The notes under the pieces are model-generated. The model was not told where the DNA came from and did not search any database. It was given only the letters and a program-made list of their open reading frames with translations. A program made the translations under genes and the position numbers. Of a stretch of 64,000 nt of DNA, positions 1 through 11,700 are shown piece by piece (the stretch's first letter is position 1; every line of letters starts with the position of its first letter). This DNA is from Symsagittifera roscoffensis (lineage: Eukaryota > Xenacoelomorpha > Acoela > Convolutidae), in the NCBI RefSeq assembly GCF_963678635.1, contig NC_087063.1, positions 46,170,101 to 46,234,100 on the forward strand, in the 5' to 3' direction.

Positions 1-3000
1 GCTCTAGTCTTTTCTGACATTGCCACCAGAATGGTTTAAACTAAATGCAGTAAATTAACACTGTTGCGCTCGAGCCACATATCGACTTCATCTGATGTTC
101 TAATCAATTTAGGTTGCGAGAGACAACAATAGTTCTAAAAACTAAACACCTGCATATAAAAAACGAAAAGATTATCAAGCAAACTATTAGAAAATGGTGC
201 ATTCGAATTCGCTCACTCTAGAAACTCCAAAATTTTTTGATTAAGTCATTGAACAAATGACAAAAAGTAACGCAGAAAACTACGACGATCTGGTGCTACG
301 TTCAGCTTCCATGAAAACTCACCAATTATTCCTAAAAAAGCAAGCCTGCTAATAAACAACGCAAAAAATCTTTAGACAAGACATAAGAAAACTACAGACC
401 TTGTTCATTCCAAAAATTCTCAATAACAAATCCTGGAAGTCAATGAACAATTAAAAAAAGTTAACCCATTGGACAAGACAGACGCATTGATGCCACGTTC
501 AATTGTTGAAACTCTGAAATTCAGGTTGCATTTTCCAGACCCCTAAATGCTGATACTGCAAAACTACTTCCTTGATTTTCAGTAGTACATGTTCGCTGTC
601 TCTAATTATCTCCAAAAACTTCATTTTGTGACTTGAGGCGAACTGTAAAGTCTTTTTCTTGTTTCTTGTGCCGAGTGACGAAAGAAAAAACCTGTGATGT
701 ATCTCAAGTTTTCCTAGCAATTCATTTTAAGACCCGGACCAATATCTAAATTTGTTGAAACAGATAATCATTCGAATATAATTGAAAGAACGATCATTGG
801 CTCCTTTCTCGAGGAGATATCTTTCCGATGTCGAGCCAGTTTCTCTATTTCTAAGGTAAGCTGTTTGAAAAGTCTCAGCCACACTCAGTAATAAAAATTT
901 TCCCTGTGTGGATGCTGGGTACTCGGACGAATCACTGAGTCAAATATCGGGGCCTAGAGCAGACCTCGTTCAAGTGCAGAGCTCTGGCTCTAGTCTCTTC
1001 TGACACTGGCACCAGAATGGTTTAAACTAAATGCAGTAAATTAACATTGTTGCGCTCAAGCCACATATCGACTTCTTCCGATTTTCTAATCAATTCAGGT
1101 TGCGAGAGACAACAATAGTTTTAGAAAGATAAACCCGCATATAAAAAACAAAAAAATTGTTAAGCAAACTATTAGAAAATGGTGCATTCGAGAATTCGCT
1201 CACTTCGGAAACTCCAAAACCTTTTCATTCAGTCATTGAACAACTGACAACAACTAACGCAGACAACTACGACGCTCTGGTGCTACGTTAAACTTCTATG
1301 GAAAACTCACCCGTGGTTCTTAAAATAACAATCCTTCTAATAAACCGAGCCAAAACCAGAATTAGGCAAAACATACAGCAATTTTGGACCTTGTTCATTC
1401 CAAACATTCTCAAAAATAAGTCCAAGAAAAGCTGGATCAATTGGAAAAAGGTGAACACATTGGACAAGTAAGACGCATTAATGCCACGTTCAATTGTTCA
1501 AACTCTGAAAAGTCGGCGGCATCTTCCAGACTCCCAGCTGCTGATACTGCAAAACTCCCTCCTTGATTTTCAATAGATTATGCTCGCTGTCTCTAGTTCT
1601 CTCCGCAAATTTCATTATGTGACTTGCGGCGAACGGTTAAGTTTCTTTTCTGTTTCTTGTGCCGAGAGACGAAAGAAAAATTTGTGATGTATCTCAAAGT
1701 TTCACATTAATTGATTTTAAGACCCAGACCAATATCTACATCTGTTGAAAAAGAATCATTCAAATATATTTGAACGAACGATGATTAATTCATTTCAACA
1801 ACTTTCTTGAGGACAAACTTTTTCGGCGCCGAACCAGTTTCTCTCTTTTAAAGGTAAGCAGTCGCCCTCAGTAACGAGCTACGAACAAAAACTTTCCCTG
1901 TGTGGATGCTGGGTACTGACGAGTCAGTGAGTCAAACATCGGGGCCGAGGGCAGACCTCGTTCAAGTGCAGAGCTCTGGCTCCAGTCTCTTCTGACACTG
2001 GCACCAGAATGGTTTAAACTAAATGCAGTAAATTAAAATTGTTGCGCTTAACCACTTATCTTTCATCTGATTGATTTAGGTTGCGAGAGACAGCATTAGT
2101 TCTAAAAACTATACACCTGCATATAAGGAACGATAACATTATTAGGCAAACTGTTAGAAAATGGCGCATTGGAATTCGCTTGCTTCTGTATCTCCAAAAC
2201 CTTTTCATTTAGTCATTGAACAACTGACGAAAACTAACGCAGAAAACTACGACGCTCTGGTGATACGTTCGGCTTCCATGAAAAACTCACCAGTGGTTGT
2301 TAAAAAAACAAGCCTGCAAATAAACAACGCAAAAATGCATTAGACAAAACTTAAGAAAACTACGGTCCTTGTTCATTTCAAAAATTCTCAAAATTAAATC
2401 CTAGAACTCATTGAACAATAAAAAAAACTAACACATTGGACAAGTAAGACGCATTGATGCCACATTTAATTGTTGACACTCTGAAATTTAGGTGGCATTT
2501 TCCAGACTCCTAACTGCTGATACTGCAAAACTCCTTCCTCATGTTGTTAAGACAAGTTGTTTGAACAATCTCAGCCACCCTCAGTAACGAGCCCCGAACA
2601 AAAAAATTCCCTGTGTGGATGCTTGGTACTCGGACGAATCACTGATTTTGCATATCAACCCTCAAATTGAATTTTACGATCCGGACGAATACTCTAATCT
2701 GTTCAAACAGAACATCATTCAAAAGTATTTGAAACAACTACCTATGACAAATGTCATCAACATTCTCGAAGAAAACTTTTTTGATGCTGAACAATTTCTC
2801 CGTGAAAAGTAAATTGTCTGAACACTCTTAGCGACCTTCAGCAACAACAAAAACTTTTCCGAAGCCTTGGACTGAAAAAAGAGGTCTTGCTTTTGAAGCC
2901 CGTCTTTTAGAAGGGAGAAGTTCCAATTCTAGTTCAGCAAACGAAGCCAATCAAAACCAGAGATTTCGTGAAGAAGTTGAAAAAATTTAACTGCTCAAAC

Positions 3001-3090
3001 GCTGGGTACACGGATGAAACTTCAAGTCAAAAATGGGCCAGATGGGAGACCTCATTCGTGGGCAGATCTCATGTACCGGGCCTTAGAACA
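1..3090. repeat. Array A, older subfamily (units A1-A3)
   Basis: These three units begin near 1, 985 and 1975. They are more diverged from the rest and share their own variants, such as the accagaatggtttaaac form after the landmark and a different reading around the middle of the unit. The third unit is about 1,116 bp long and looks like a hybrid. Its right part (2,590-3,090) contains both the tactcggacgaatcactga block of the older form and the tacacggatgaaac block of the younger form, as expected from unequal exchange. Confidence 0.75.
2615..2812 (+). pseudogene. Array A gene-like segment with FYDPDEY block
   Basis: This 65-codon open frame in unit A3 contains FYDPDEYSNLFKQN, followed by a charged helical-looking stretch ending EENFFDAEQFLREK. 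The frame stops at the junction aaagtaaat, which resembles a splice donor. The same block recurs in later units, usually with stops. I do not recognise the protein. It may be an exon of a decayed tandem gene family or a chance open frame. The acidic/basic composition and lack of low complexity mildly favour coding ancestry. Confidence 0.3.
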
Positions 3091-6000
3091 GAGCTCTGGC
3101 TCCAGTCTCTTCTGACACCGAAATCAGAATGGTTTAAAACAAACGCAGTGAGTTAACATTGTTGCGCTTAGGCCACTCGTAGCCTTCCTGGTATCTCCGA
3201 TTGTCTTAAGTTGCGAGAGGTGACGAAAATGGTTCTAATCATTGTAAGTCTGCTTATAAACAACGGATGTTTCCATCAGCAAAACATCAGAAGTTGCGTA
3301 CTTATTTAGTTTGAAAACACTAAACCTTTCCATGAAGTTATTGAACAGTAGACTAAACTTAACACATTAGAAAACAAGGACGGCTTGGTGCCACGATAAC
3401 TATCCATGAACAACTCTGAAAACTACCAAACTTTATTCCGATTACCAGCTATTGCTGCAGCAAAACGCCCAGTTAAAACCGAAAGTGCTCGCTTTCTCCT
3501 ATGATTCATTTTGTGAAATGCGGCAAATGGTGAAGCCAATTCTCCGTTGCTTTTTCTTGTTCTGAGTGACCAAAAAAACGTATAATCTGCATATCAAGAC
3601 TTACTTGGCTTTTACGATCCGGACGAATACCCTTATCTGTTCAAGAAGAGCATCCTTCAAAAGTATCTGAATGAACGACCAATGACGCTTGTTATCAGGG
3701 TTCTCGAGGACAACCTTTTTTGATGCCGAACAAGTTTCTGCTTGAAAGGTAAAATCTCTGAACACTCTCAGCAACTTTCAGTGACAAGTCAAAAACAAAA
3801 AAAGGACTGCAAAAAAAGTATTGCTTTTGAAAGTCGTCTTTAAGGGGAGAAGTTCCAACTCTAATCCAGCAAACAAACAATCAGAACCAGAGATTTCGCG
3901 ATGAGTTCGAAAAAATTTAACTGCTGAAACGCTGGGTACACGGACGAAACATCAAGTCAAAAATGGACCAGAGGTGAGAACTCATTCGAGGGCAGAGCTC
4001 ATGTACCGGACCTTAGAACAGAGCTCTGGCTCCAGTCTCTTCTGACATCGGATTCAGAATGGTTAAAACCAAATGCAGTGAGTTAACATTGTTGCGCTTA
4101 GGCCTCTTGTAGCTTTCATGGGATCTTCTGATTGTCTTAGGTTGCGAGAGGTGACGAAAATGGTTCTAATCAATGTAATCTGCTTATAAACAACGGATGT
4201 TTCCATCAGCAAAACATCAGAAGTTGCGTACTTAATTTAGTTTGAAAACACTAAATCTTTCCATGAAGTTATTGAACAGTAGACTAAACTTAACACATTA
4301 GAAAACAAGGACGGCTTGGTGCCACGTTAACTATCCATGAACAACTCTGAAAACTAGCAAACTTTATTCCGATTACCAGCTATTGCTGCTGCAAAACGCC
4401 CAGTTAAAACCGAAAGTGCTCGCTTTCTCCTATGATTCATTTTGAGAAATGCGGCAAATGGTGAAGCCAATTCTCCGTTGCTTTCTCTTGTTCTGAGTGA
4501 CCAAAAACACTTATAATATGCATATATCAAGACTTAGATTGGCTTTTACGATCCGGACGAATGCCCTTATCTGTTGAAGAAGAGCACAATTCAAAAGTAT
4601 CTGAATGAACTACCAATGACGCGTATCAACAACGTTCCCGAGGACAACCTTTTTTGATGCCGAACAAATTTCTCCTTGAAAGGTAAAATATCTGAACACT
4701 CTCAGCAAATTTTAGTGACAAGTAAAAAGCAAAAAAGAGACTGAAAAAAGAAGTATTGCTTTTGAAAGTCGTCTTAAAGGGGAGAAGTTCTAACTCTAAT
4801 CCAGCAAACGAAACCAATCAAAACCAGAGATTTCGCGATGAGTTTGAAAAAATTTAACTGCTGAAACGCTGGGTACACGGACGAAACATCAAGTCAAAAA
4901 TGGACCAGAGGTGAGAACTCATTCGAGGGCAGAGCTCATGTACCGGACCTTAGAACAGAGCTTTGGCTCCAGTCTCTTCTGATACCGGAATCAGAATGGT
5001 TCAAACCAAATGCAGTGAAATAACATTGTTGCGCTTAGGCCTCTCGTAGCTTTCCATGGGATCTTCTGATTGTCTTAGGTTGTGAGAGGTGGCGAAAATG
5101 GTTCTAATCATTGTAATCTGCTTATAAACAACGGATGTTTCCATCAGAAAAACATCAGAAGTTGCGTACTTAAATTAGTCTGAAAACACTAAATCTTTCC
5201 ATGAAGTTATTGAACAGTAGACTAAACTTAACACATTAGAAAACAAGGACGGCTTGGTGCCACGTTAAGTTTCCATGAACAACTCTGAAAACTAGCAAAC
5301 TTTATTCCGATTACCAGCTATTGCTGCTGCAAAACGCCCAGTTTAAACCGAAAGTGCTCGGTTTCTCATCTGATTCATTTTGTGAAATGCGACAAATGGT
5401 GAAGCCAATTCTCTGTTGCTTTCTCGTGTTCCGAGTGACCAAAAACACTTATAATATGCATATATCAAGGCTTAGATTGGCTTTTACGATCCGGACGAAT
5501 GCCCTTATCTGTTGAAGAAGAGCACAATTCAAAAGTATCTGAATGAACTACCAATGACGCGTATCAACAACGTTCCCGAGGACAACCTTTTTTGATGCCG
5601 AACAAAATTCTCCTTGAAAGGTAAAATATCTGAACACACTCAGCAAATTTTGGTGACAAGTAAAAAGCAAAAAAGAGACTGAAAAAAGAAGTATTGCTTT
5701 TGAAAGTCGTCTTAAAGGGGAGAAGTTCTAACTCTAATCCAGCAAACGAAACCAATCAAAACCAGAGATTTCGCGATGAGTTTGAAAAAATTTAACTGCT
5801 GAAACGCTGGGTACACGGACGAAACATCAAGTCAAAAATGGACCAGAGGTGAGAACTCATTCGAGGGCAGAGCTCATGTACCGGACCTTAGAACAGAGCT
5901 TTGGCTCCAGTCTCTTCTGACACCGGAATCAGAATGGTTCAAACCAAATGCAGTGAAATAACATTGTTGCGCTTAGGCCTCTCGTAGCTTTCCATGGGAT

Positions 6001-7765
6001 CTTCTGTTGTCTTAGATTGTGAGAGGTGGCGAAAATGGTTCTAATCATTGTAATCTGCTTATAAACAACGGATGTTTCCATCAGAAAAACATCAGAAGTT
6101 GCGTACTTAAATTAGTCTGAAAACACTAAATCTTTCCATGAAGTTATTGAACAGTAGACTAAACTTAACACATTAGAAAACAAGGACGGCTTGGTGCCAC
6201 GTTAAGTTTCCATGAACAACTCTGAAAGCTAGCAAACTTTATTCCGATTACCAGCTATTGCTGCTGCAAAACGCCCAGTTTAAACCGAAAGTGCTCGGTT
6301 TCTCATCTGATTCATTTTGTGAAATGCGACAAATGGTGAAGCCAATTCTCCGTTGCTTTCTCGTGTTCCGAGTGACCAAAAACACTTATAATATGCATAT
6401 ATCAAGGCTTAGATTGGCTTTTACGATCCGGACGAATGCCCTTATCTGAAGAAGAGCACAATTCAAATGTATCTGAATGAACTACCAATGACGCGTATCA
6501 ACAACGTTCCCGAGGACAACCTTTTTTGAAGCCGAACAAATTTCTCCTTGAAAGGTAAAATATCTGAACACTCTTAGCAACTTTCAGTGACAAGTAAAAA
6601 GCAAAAAAGAGACTGAAAAAAAAGTATTGCTTTTGAAAGTCGTCTTTAAGGGGAGAAGTTCCAACTCTTATCCAGCAAACAAACCAATCAGAACCAGAGA
6701 TTTCGCGATGAGTTTGAAAAAATTCAACTGCTGAAACGCTGGGTACACGGACGAAACATCAAGTCAAAAATGGACCAGAGGTGAGAACTCATTCGAGGGC
6801 AGAGCTCATGTACCGGACCTTAGAACAGAGCTCTGACTCCAGTCTCTTCTGACACCGAAATCAGAATGGTTAAAACCAAATGCAGTGAGTTAACATTGTT
6901 GCGCTTAGGCCACTCGTAGCCTTCCTGGGATCTTCTGATTGTCTTAGGTTGCGAGAGGTGGCGAAAATGGTTCTAATCATTGTAATCTGCTTATAAACAA
7001 CGGATGTTTCTATCAGAAAAACATCAGAAGTTGCGTACCTAAATTAGTTTGAAAACACTTAATCTTTCCATGAAGTTATTGAACAGTAGACTAAACTTAA
7101 CACATTAGAAAACAAGGACGGCTTGGTGCCACGTTAGATATCCATGAACAACTCTGAAAACTAGCAAACTTTATTCCGATTAACAGCTATTGCTGCTGCA
7201 AAACGCCCAGTTTAAACCGAAAGTGCTCGGTTTCTCATCTGATTCATTTTGTGAAATGCGACAAATGGTGAAACCAATTCTCCGTTGCTTTCTCGTGTTC
7301 CGAGTGACCAAAAACACTTATAATATGCATATATCAAGACTTAGATTGCCTTTTACGATCCGGACGACTGCCCTTATCTGTTTAAGAAGAGCACAATTCA
7401 AAAGTATCTGAATGAACTACCAATGACGCGTGTCAACAACGTTCCCGAGGACAACCTTTTTTGATGCCGAACAAATTTCTCCTTGAAAGGTAAAATATCT
7501 GAACACTCTCAGCAACTTTCAGTGACAAGTCAAAACCAAAAAATGGATTGAAAAAAGAAGTATTGCTTTTGAAAGTCGTCTTTAAGGGGAGAAGTTCCAA
7601 CTCTAATCCAGCAAACGAAACCAATCAAAACCAGAGATTTTGCGAAGAAGTTGAAAAAATTTAACTGCTCAAACGCTGGGTACACGGACGAAACTTCCAG
7701 TCAAAAATGGGCCAGAGGGGAGAACTCATTCGAGGGCTGAGCTCATGTACCGGACCTAAGAACAG
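3091..7765. repeat. Array A, younger subfamily (units A4-A8)
   Basis: Five units of 932-938 bp begin near 3091, 4022, 4961, 5898 and 6831. They are very similar to each other; long stretches between 4,961 and 6,830 differ at only a few bases. This near-constant length and low divergence indicate recent amplification or homogenisation. In these units the FYDPDE block and the following frame are interrupted, so the copies are not intact genes. Confidence 0.85.
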
Positions 7766-8960
7766 AGCTCTGGCTCCAGTCTCTTCTGACACCGGAATCA
7801 GAATGTTTAAAACCAAATGCAGTGAGTTAACATTGTTGCGCTTAGGCCACTCGTAGCCTTCCTGGGATCTTCTGATTATCTTAGGTTGCGAGAGGTGACG
7901 AAAATGGTTCTAATCATTGTAATCTGCTTATAAACAACGGATGTTTCCATCAGCAAAACATCAGAAGTTGCGTACTTAATTTAGTTTGAAAACACTAAAT
8001 CTTTCCATGAAGTTATTGAACAGTAGACTAAACTTAACACATTAGAAAACAAGGACGGCTTGGTGCCACGTTAACTATTTATGAACAACTCTCAAAACTA
8101 GCAAACTTTATTCCGATTCCCAGCTATTGCTGCTGCAAAACGCCCAGTTTAAACCAAAAGTGCTCGCTTTCTCCTCTGATTCATTTTGTGAAATGCGGCA
8201 AATGGTGAAGCCACCTCTCCGTTGCTTTCTCGTGTTCCGAGTGACCAAAAACATTTATAATATGCATATATCAAGACTTAGATCGGCTTTTACGATCCGG
8301 ACGAATGCCCTTATCTGTTGAAGAAGAGCACTATTCAAAAGTATCTGAATGAACTACCAATGACGCGTGTCAACAACGTTCCCGAGGACAACCTTTTTTG
8401 ACGCCGAACCAAATTCTCCTTGAAAGGTAAATTGTCTGAACTAACTCAGCCACCCTCGTAACGAGCCACGAACAAAAACTTTCCCTGCGTGGATGCTGGG
8501 TACTCGGACGAACGACTGATTTTTCATATCAAACCTTACAATGAATTTTAAGATCCGGATGAATACTCTAATTTGTTCAAACAGAATATCATTCAAAAGT
8601 AGCTGAATCAACTACCAATGACGCTTGTCAACAGCGTTCTCGAGGACAACCTTTTCTGACGCCGAACAAGTTTCTCCTTCAAAGGTTAATTGTCTGAAAA
8701 CTCTTAGCGACCTTCAGCAACAACAAAAACTTTTCCGAAGCCTTGGACTGAAAAAAGAGGTCTTGCTTTTGAAGCCCGTCTTTTAGAAGTTCCAATTCTA
8801 GTTCAGCAAACAAAACCAATCAGAACCAGAGATTTCGCGAAGAGTTTCAAAAAATGTAACTGCTGTGACGCTGGGTACACGGACGCAACATCAAGTGAAT
8901 AATGGCGCTGAGGGGAGACCTCATTCGTGGGCAGATCTTATGTACCGGGCCTAAGAACAG
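7766..8960. repeat. Array A unit A9 with internal duplication
   Basis: This unit is about 1,195 bp, roughly 260 bp longer than its neighbours. It holds the gatccggacgaat block twice: a younger-type version near 8,296 and an older-type version near 8,551. Each is followed by its own ctcgaggacaacc-like segment. The structure is that of an unequal crossover between the two subfamilies. Confidence 0.75.
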
Positions 8961-9645
8961 AGCTCTGGCTCCAGTCTCCTCTGACACCGGAATCAGAATG
9001 GTTCAAACCAAATGCAGTGAAATAACATTGTTGCGCTTAGGCCTGTCGTAGCTTTCCATGGGATCTTCTGATTGTCTTAGGTTGCGAGAGGTGGCGAAAA
9101 TGGTTCTAATCATTGTAATCTGCTTATAAACAACGGATGTTTCCATCAGCAAAACATCAGAAGTTGCGTACTTAATTTAGTTTGAAAACACTAAATCTTT
9201 CCATGAAGTTATTGAACAGTAGACTAAACTTAACACATTAGAAAACAAGGACGGCTTGGTGCCACGTTAACTATCCATGAACAACTCTGAAAACTAGCAA
9301 ACTTTATTCCGATTACCAGCTATTGTTGCTGCAAAACGCCCAGTTTAAACCGAAAGTGCTCGCTTTCTCCTCTGATTCATTTTGTGAAATGCGACAAATG
9401 GTGAAGCCAATTCTCCGTTGCTTTCTCGTGTTCCGAGTGACCAAAAACACTTATAATATGCATATATCAAGACTTAGATCGGCTTTTACGATCCGGACGA
9501 ATGCCCTTATCTGTTGAAGAAGAGCACAATTCAAAAGTATCTGAATGAACTACCAATGACGCGTGTCAACAACGTTCACGAGGACAACCTTTTCTGGCGC
9601 CGAACAAGTTTCTCCTTGAAAGGTTAATTGTCTGAACACTCTTAG

Positions 9646-9804
9646 CGACCTTCAGCAACAACAAAAACTTTTCCGAAGCCTTGGACTGAAAAAAGAGGTC
9701 TTGCTTTTGAAGCCCGTCTTTTAGAAGGGAGAAGTTCCAATTCTAGTTCAGCAAACGAAGCCAATCAAAACCAGAGATTTCGTGAAGAAGTTGAAAAAAT
9801 TTAA
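9646..9804 (+). pseudogene. Array A gene-like segment with LAFEARLLEG block
   Basis: An open frame of 52 codons reads through TKTFPKPWTEK, LAFEARLLEGRSSNSSSANE and NQNQRFREEVEKI before a stop. It starts just after a TAG, and an AG preceded by a pyrimidine-rich run (gaccttcag) lies at its left edge and could be a 3' splice site. The same stretch is present in unit A3 (about 2,842-2,990), while the other units carry small length changes that shift the frame. No family is recognised. The mixed charged/Ser/Asn composition resembles a real protein more than random A+T-rich DNA. Confidence 0.3.
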
Positions 9805-10249
9805 CTGCTCAAACGCTGGGTACACGGATGAAACTTCAAGTCAAAAATGGGCCAGATGGGAGACCTCATTCGTGGGCAGATCTCATGTACCGGGCCTAAG
9901 AACAGAGCTCTGGCTCCAGTCTCTTCTGACACCGGAATCAGAATGGTTCAAACCAAATGCAGTGAATTAACATTGTTGCGCTTAGGCCTCTCGTAGCTTT
10001 CCTGGGATCTTCTGATTGGTTTAGGTTGCGAGAGGTGACGACAATGGTTCTAATCATTGTAAGTCTGCTTATAAACAACGGAACGATTTTTCTATCAGCA
10101 AAACATCAGAAGTTGCTAACTTCATTCATTTTGAAAACACTAAATCTTTCTATGAAGTTATTGAACAGAAGACAAAATTTAACACATTAGAAAACAAGGA
10201 CGGTTTGGTGCCACGTTCACCATCCATGAACAACTCTGAAAACTAGGAA

Positions 10250-11050
10250 ACTTCATCCCGACTCCCAGAGTATGCCCAACGCTAACTTGGACGAATCCCC
10301 AATGTAAAAACAGTTTAATAGCTCTAGTAACACCCGACGAAAACGATATCTTTTGCAGAAATGGCAGGGTTGATTTCGAGAAAAATTTGAAAAATGTGCT
10401 TTTTCCCCCCATGTCCATAGAAATTTTTCAAGCATACTGGTTGAGTAGCCGCTAACACAGGGAAGACCTACAAGAACTGTTTTGATTGAATCCATAATGT
10501 ACTAATGGAAAGGGTGGCTTTTGAGAAGAGGTAAAAAAATCGCAAGAAAGGTCAATAAAAAAATTTCTAACTCAGATTAAATGTCTACAGCGGTCTGCTA
10601 AACTTCGGAGTAACCACTAAAGCAAGCGAAATTTCTCTAGCCAGTTTATTGGATGAAACCTTTCATGTTTTACCCCAAAACCATGACGGTTTCCAAGAAA
10701 TCTATAGAAATATGTCTCAGCCACTTGTAAGAGTAAGATTCACATCATATGTCCTTTCCATTGGACCTTATCTCAAAAATAGCACGTTGGTTCTCGAGAA
10801 CAAAAAAAGGGTCACTTCCAAAAAGCTCGATAGATTTTTTGTTCTAAGAAAAGAGCGTACCGGATTAAGCAGCCCACATGTTACTTCGATTAGCCACATA
10901 TTACTTCGACCTCTAATCTCAGAATTTGCCAGCTAGTTTTTGAGAAGCGTCAGTTTCTAAAAACTGTCAAACAATCATAAGTTTGACTTTTCCGAAACCC
11001 ATAAGTTTTTGTAAAAAAAATGCCATAGCTCCTACGAAAAACGAGGATAA
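10250..11050. repeat. Decayed satellite-like segment beside array A
   Basis: Array A similarity stops abruptly near 10,250. The following 800 bp contain short blocks (gagtagccgctaacacaggg near 10,442; cttttccgaaacccataag near 10,987) that resemble monomer landmarks of the decayed satellite at 30.29-31.35 kb. A 95-codon open frame at 10,649-10,936 lies inside but has no recognisable domain, and I do not call it a gene. Confidence 0.4.
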
Positions 11051-11249
11051 TAACAGTTATTAAAAAGTAAAGATTCTAGCATTGATTTCTAAAACCAATC
11101 TTGACCGTTAAATGTTAACATGAGTGTATTCGTTTACTTCTTACTGTAGAAAGATTCACCAAAGCAAAGCTAGAACAAGACTGCTCGTATCAGGCCGAAG
11201 CCCTGAATGTTCCGACTGCCTTTTAAGGTTCAATGAAGCAGAAATAACA

Positions 11250-11700
11250 TAAACAACATTAAAATTAATTTTTTTTTCTAAAATTTGAGTTTTTTTTTGA
11301 AAATCATCCCCCCACAGGCCATACAAAATTCAAAAGGATAGATTTCGCTTCTGTAACAAATCAATTATGGTAAATAAGCTACTTTCAACCAATTTAGAAC
11401 AATTTTAAGGCGGATTAGCTCTCCGCTTACGCGTTAATAGAGTCAAATATATCGCGCGTTAATTGTCCCAAATTGGCCAAAATGGCAATCTTTAAACCTC
11501 CATAAATTTACGAAAAATGATCACAGGTAAAATATCTTTTCAAATTTGAGCTCAGGACAACAATACCTTTTCAATGATATAAGAAATTCCGTCAAAAATG
11601 GCTAGTTAAAAAGTCGAAATTTGTCTGAAGAAAAAAACACCCCGAGCACAAATATTCCGTCACTTTCGTATCGAAAGTCGGAACAATAATACACATTGAC
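11250..11700. repeat. Dispersed module D, copy 1
   Basis: This segment matches 49,450-49,900 over most of its length. Shared blocks include ctccgcttacgcgttaatag, ggccaaaatggcaat, aatgatcacaggt and aaaaatggctagttaaaaag. It ends with a perfect stem at 11,662-11,678 (ACTTTCG, three bases, CGAAAGT). A shorter copy lies at 44,240-44,420. It is probably a non-autonomous mobile element of unknown class, and I could not define clear termini. Confidence 0.65.

Larger units (their letters stand above)
1..10250. repeat. Tandem array A (about 0.93-1.2 kb units, ten full copies plus a partial one)
   Basis: A recurring landmark, ggctccagtctcttctgaca or a close variant, occurs near 1, 985, 1975, 3091, 4022, 4961, 5898, 6831, 7766, 8961 and 9907. 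Spacings are therefore about 930-990 bp, apart from two longer units of about 1,116 and 1,195 bp. The last unit breaks off near 10,250. Units keep short open stretches that look protein-like, including one carrying FYDPDEYSNLFKQN and one carrying LAFEARLLEG, with GT- and AG-like borders between them. Most units, however, carry stops and small indels in these frames. I do not recognise a known family. The array could be a tandemly duplicated host gene that has decayed, or a complex satellite that captured a gene fragment. Confidence 0.9.

Noticed and set aside
5321-5515. Recurring 63-73-codon plus-strand frame in array A starting MLLQNAQFKPKV
   Set aside because: It is conserved only among highly similar units and is broken in the diverged ones, so the open frame is not evidence of selection.
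10649-10936. 95-codon open frame as a protein gene
   Set aside because: It has no recognisable domain and lies in a decayed satellite-like segment, and there is no supporting splice or promoter context.
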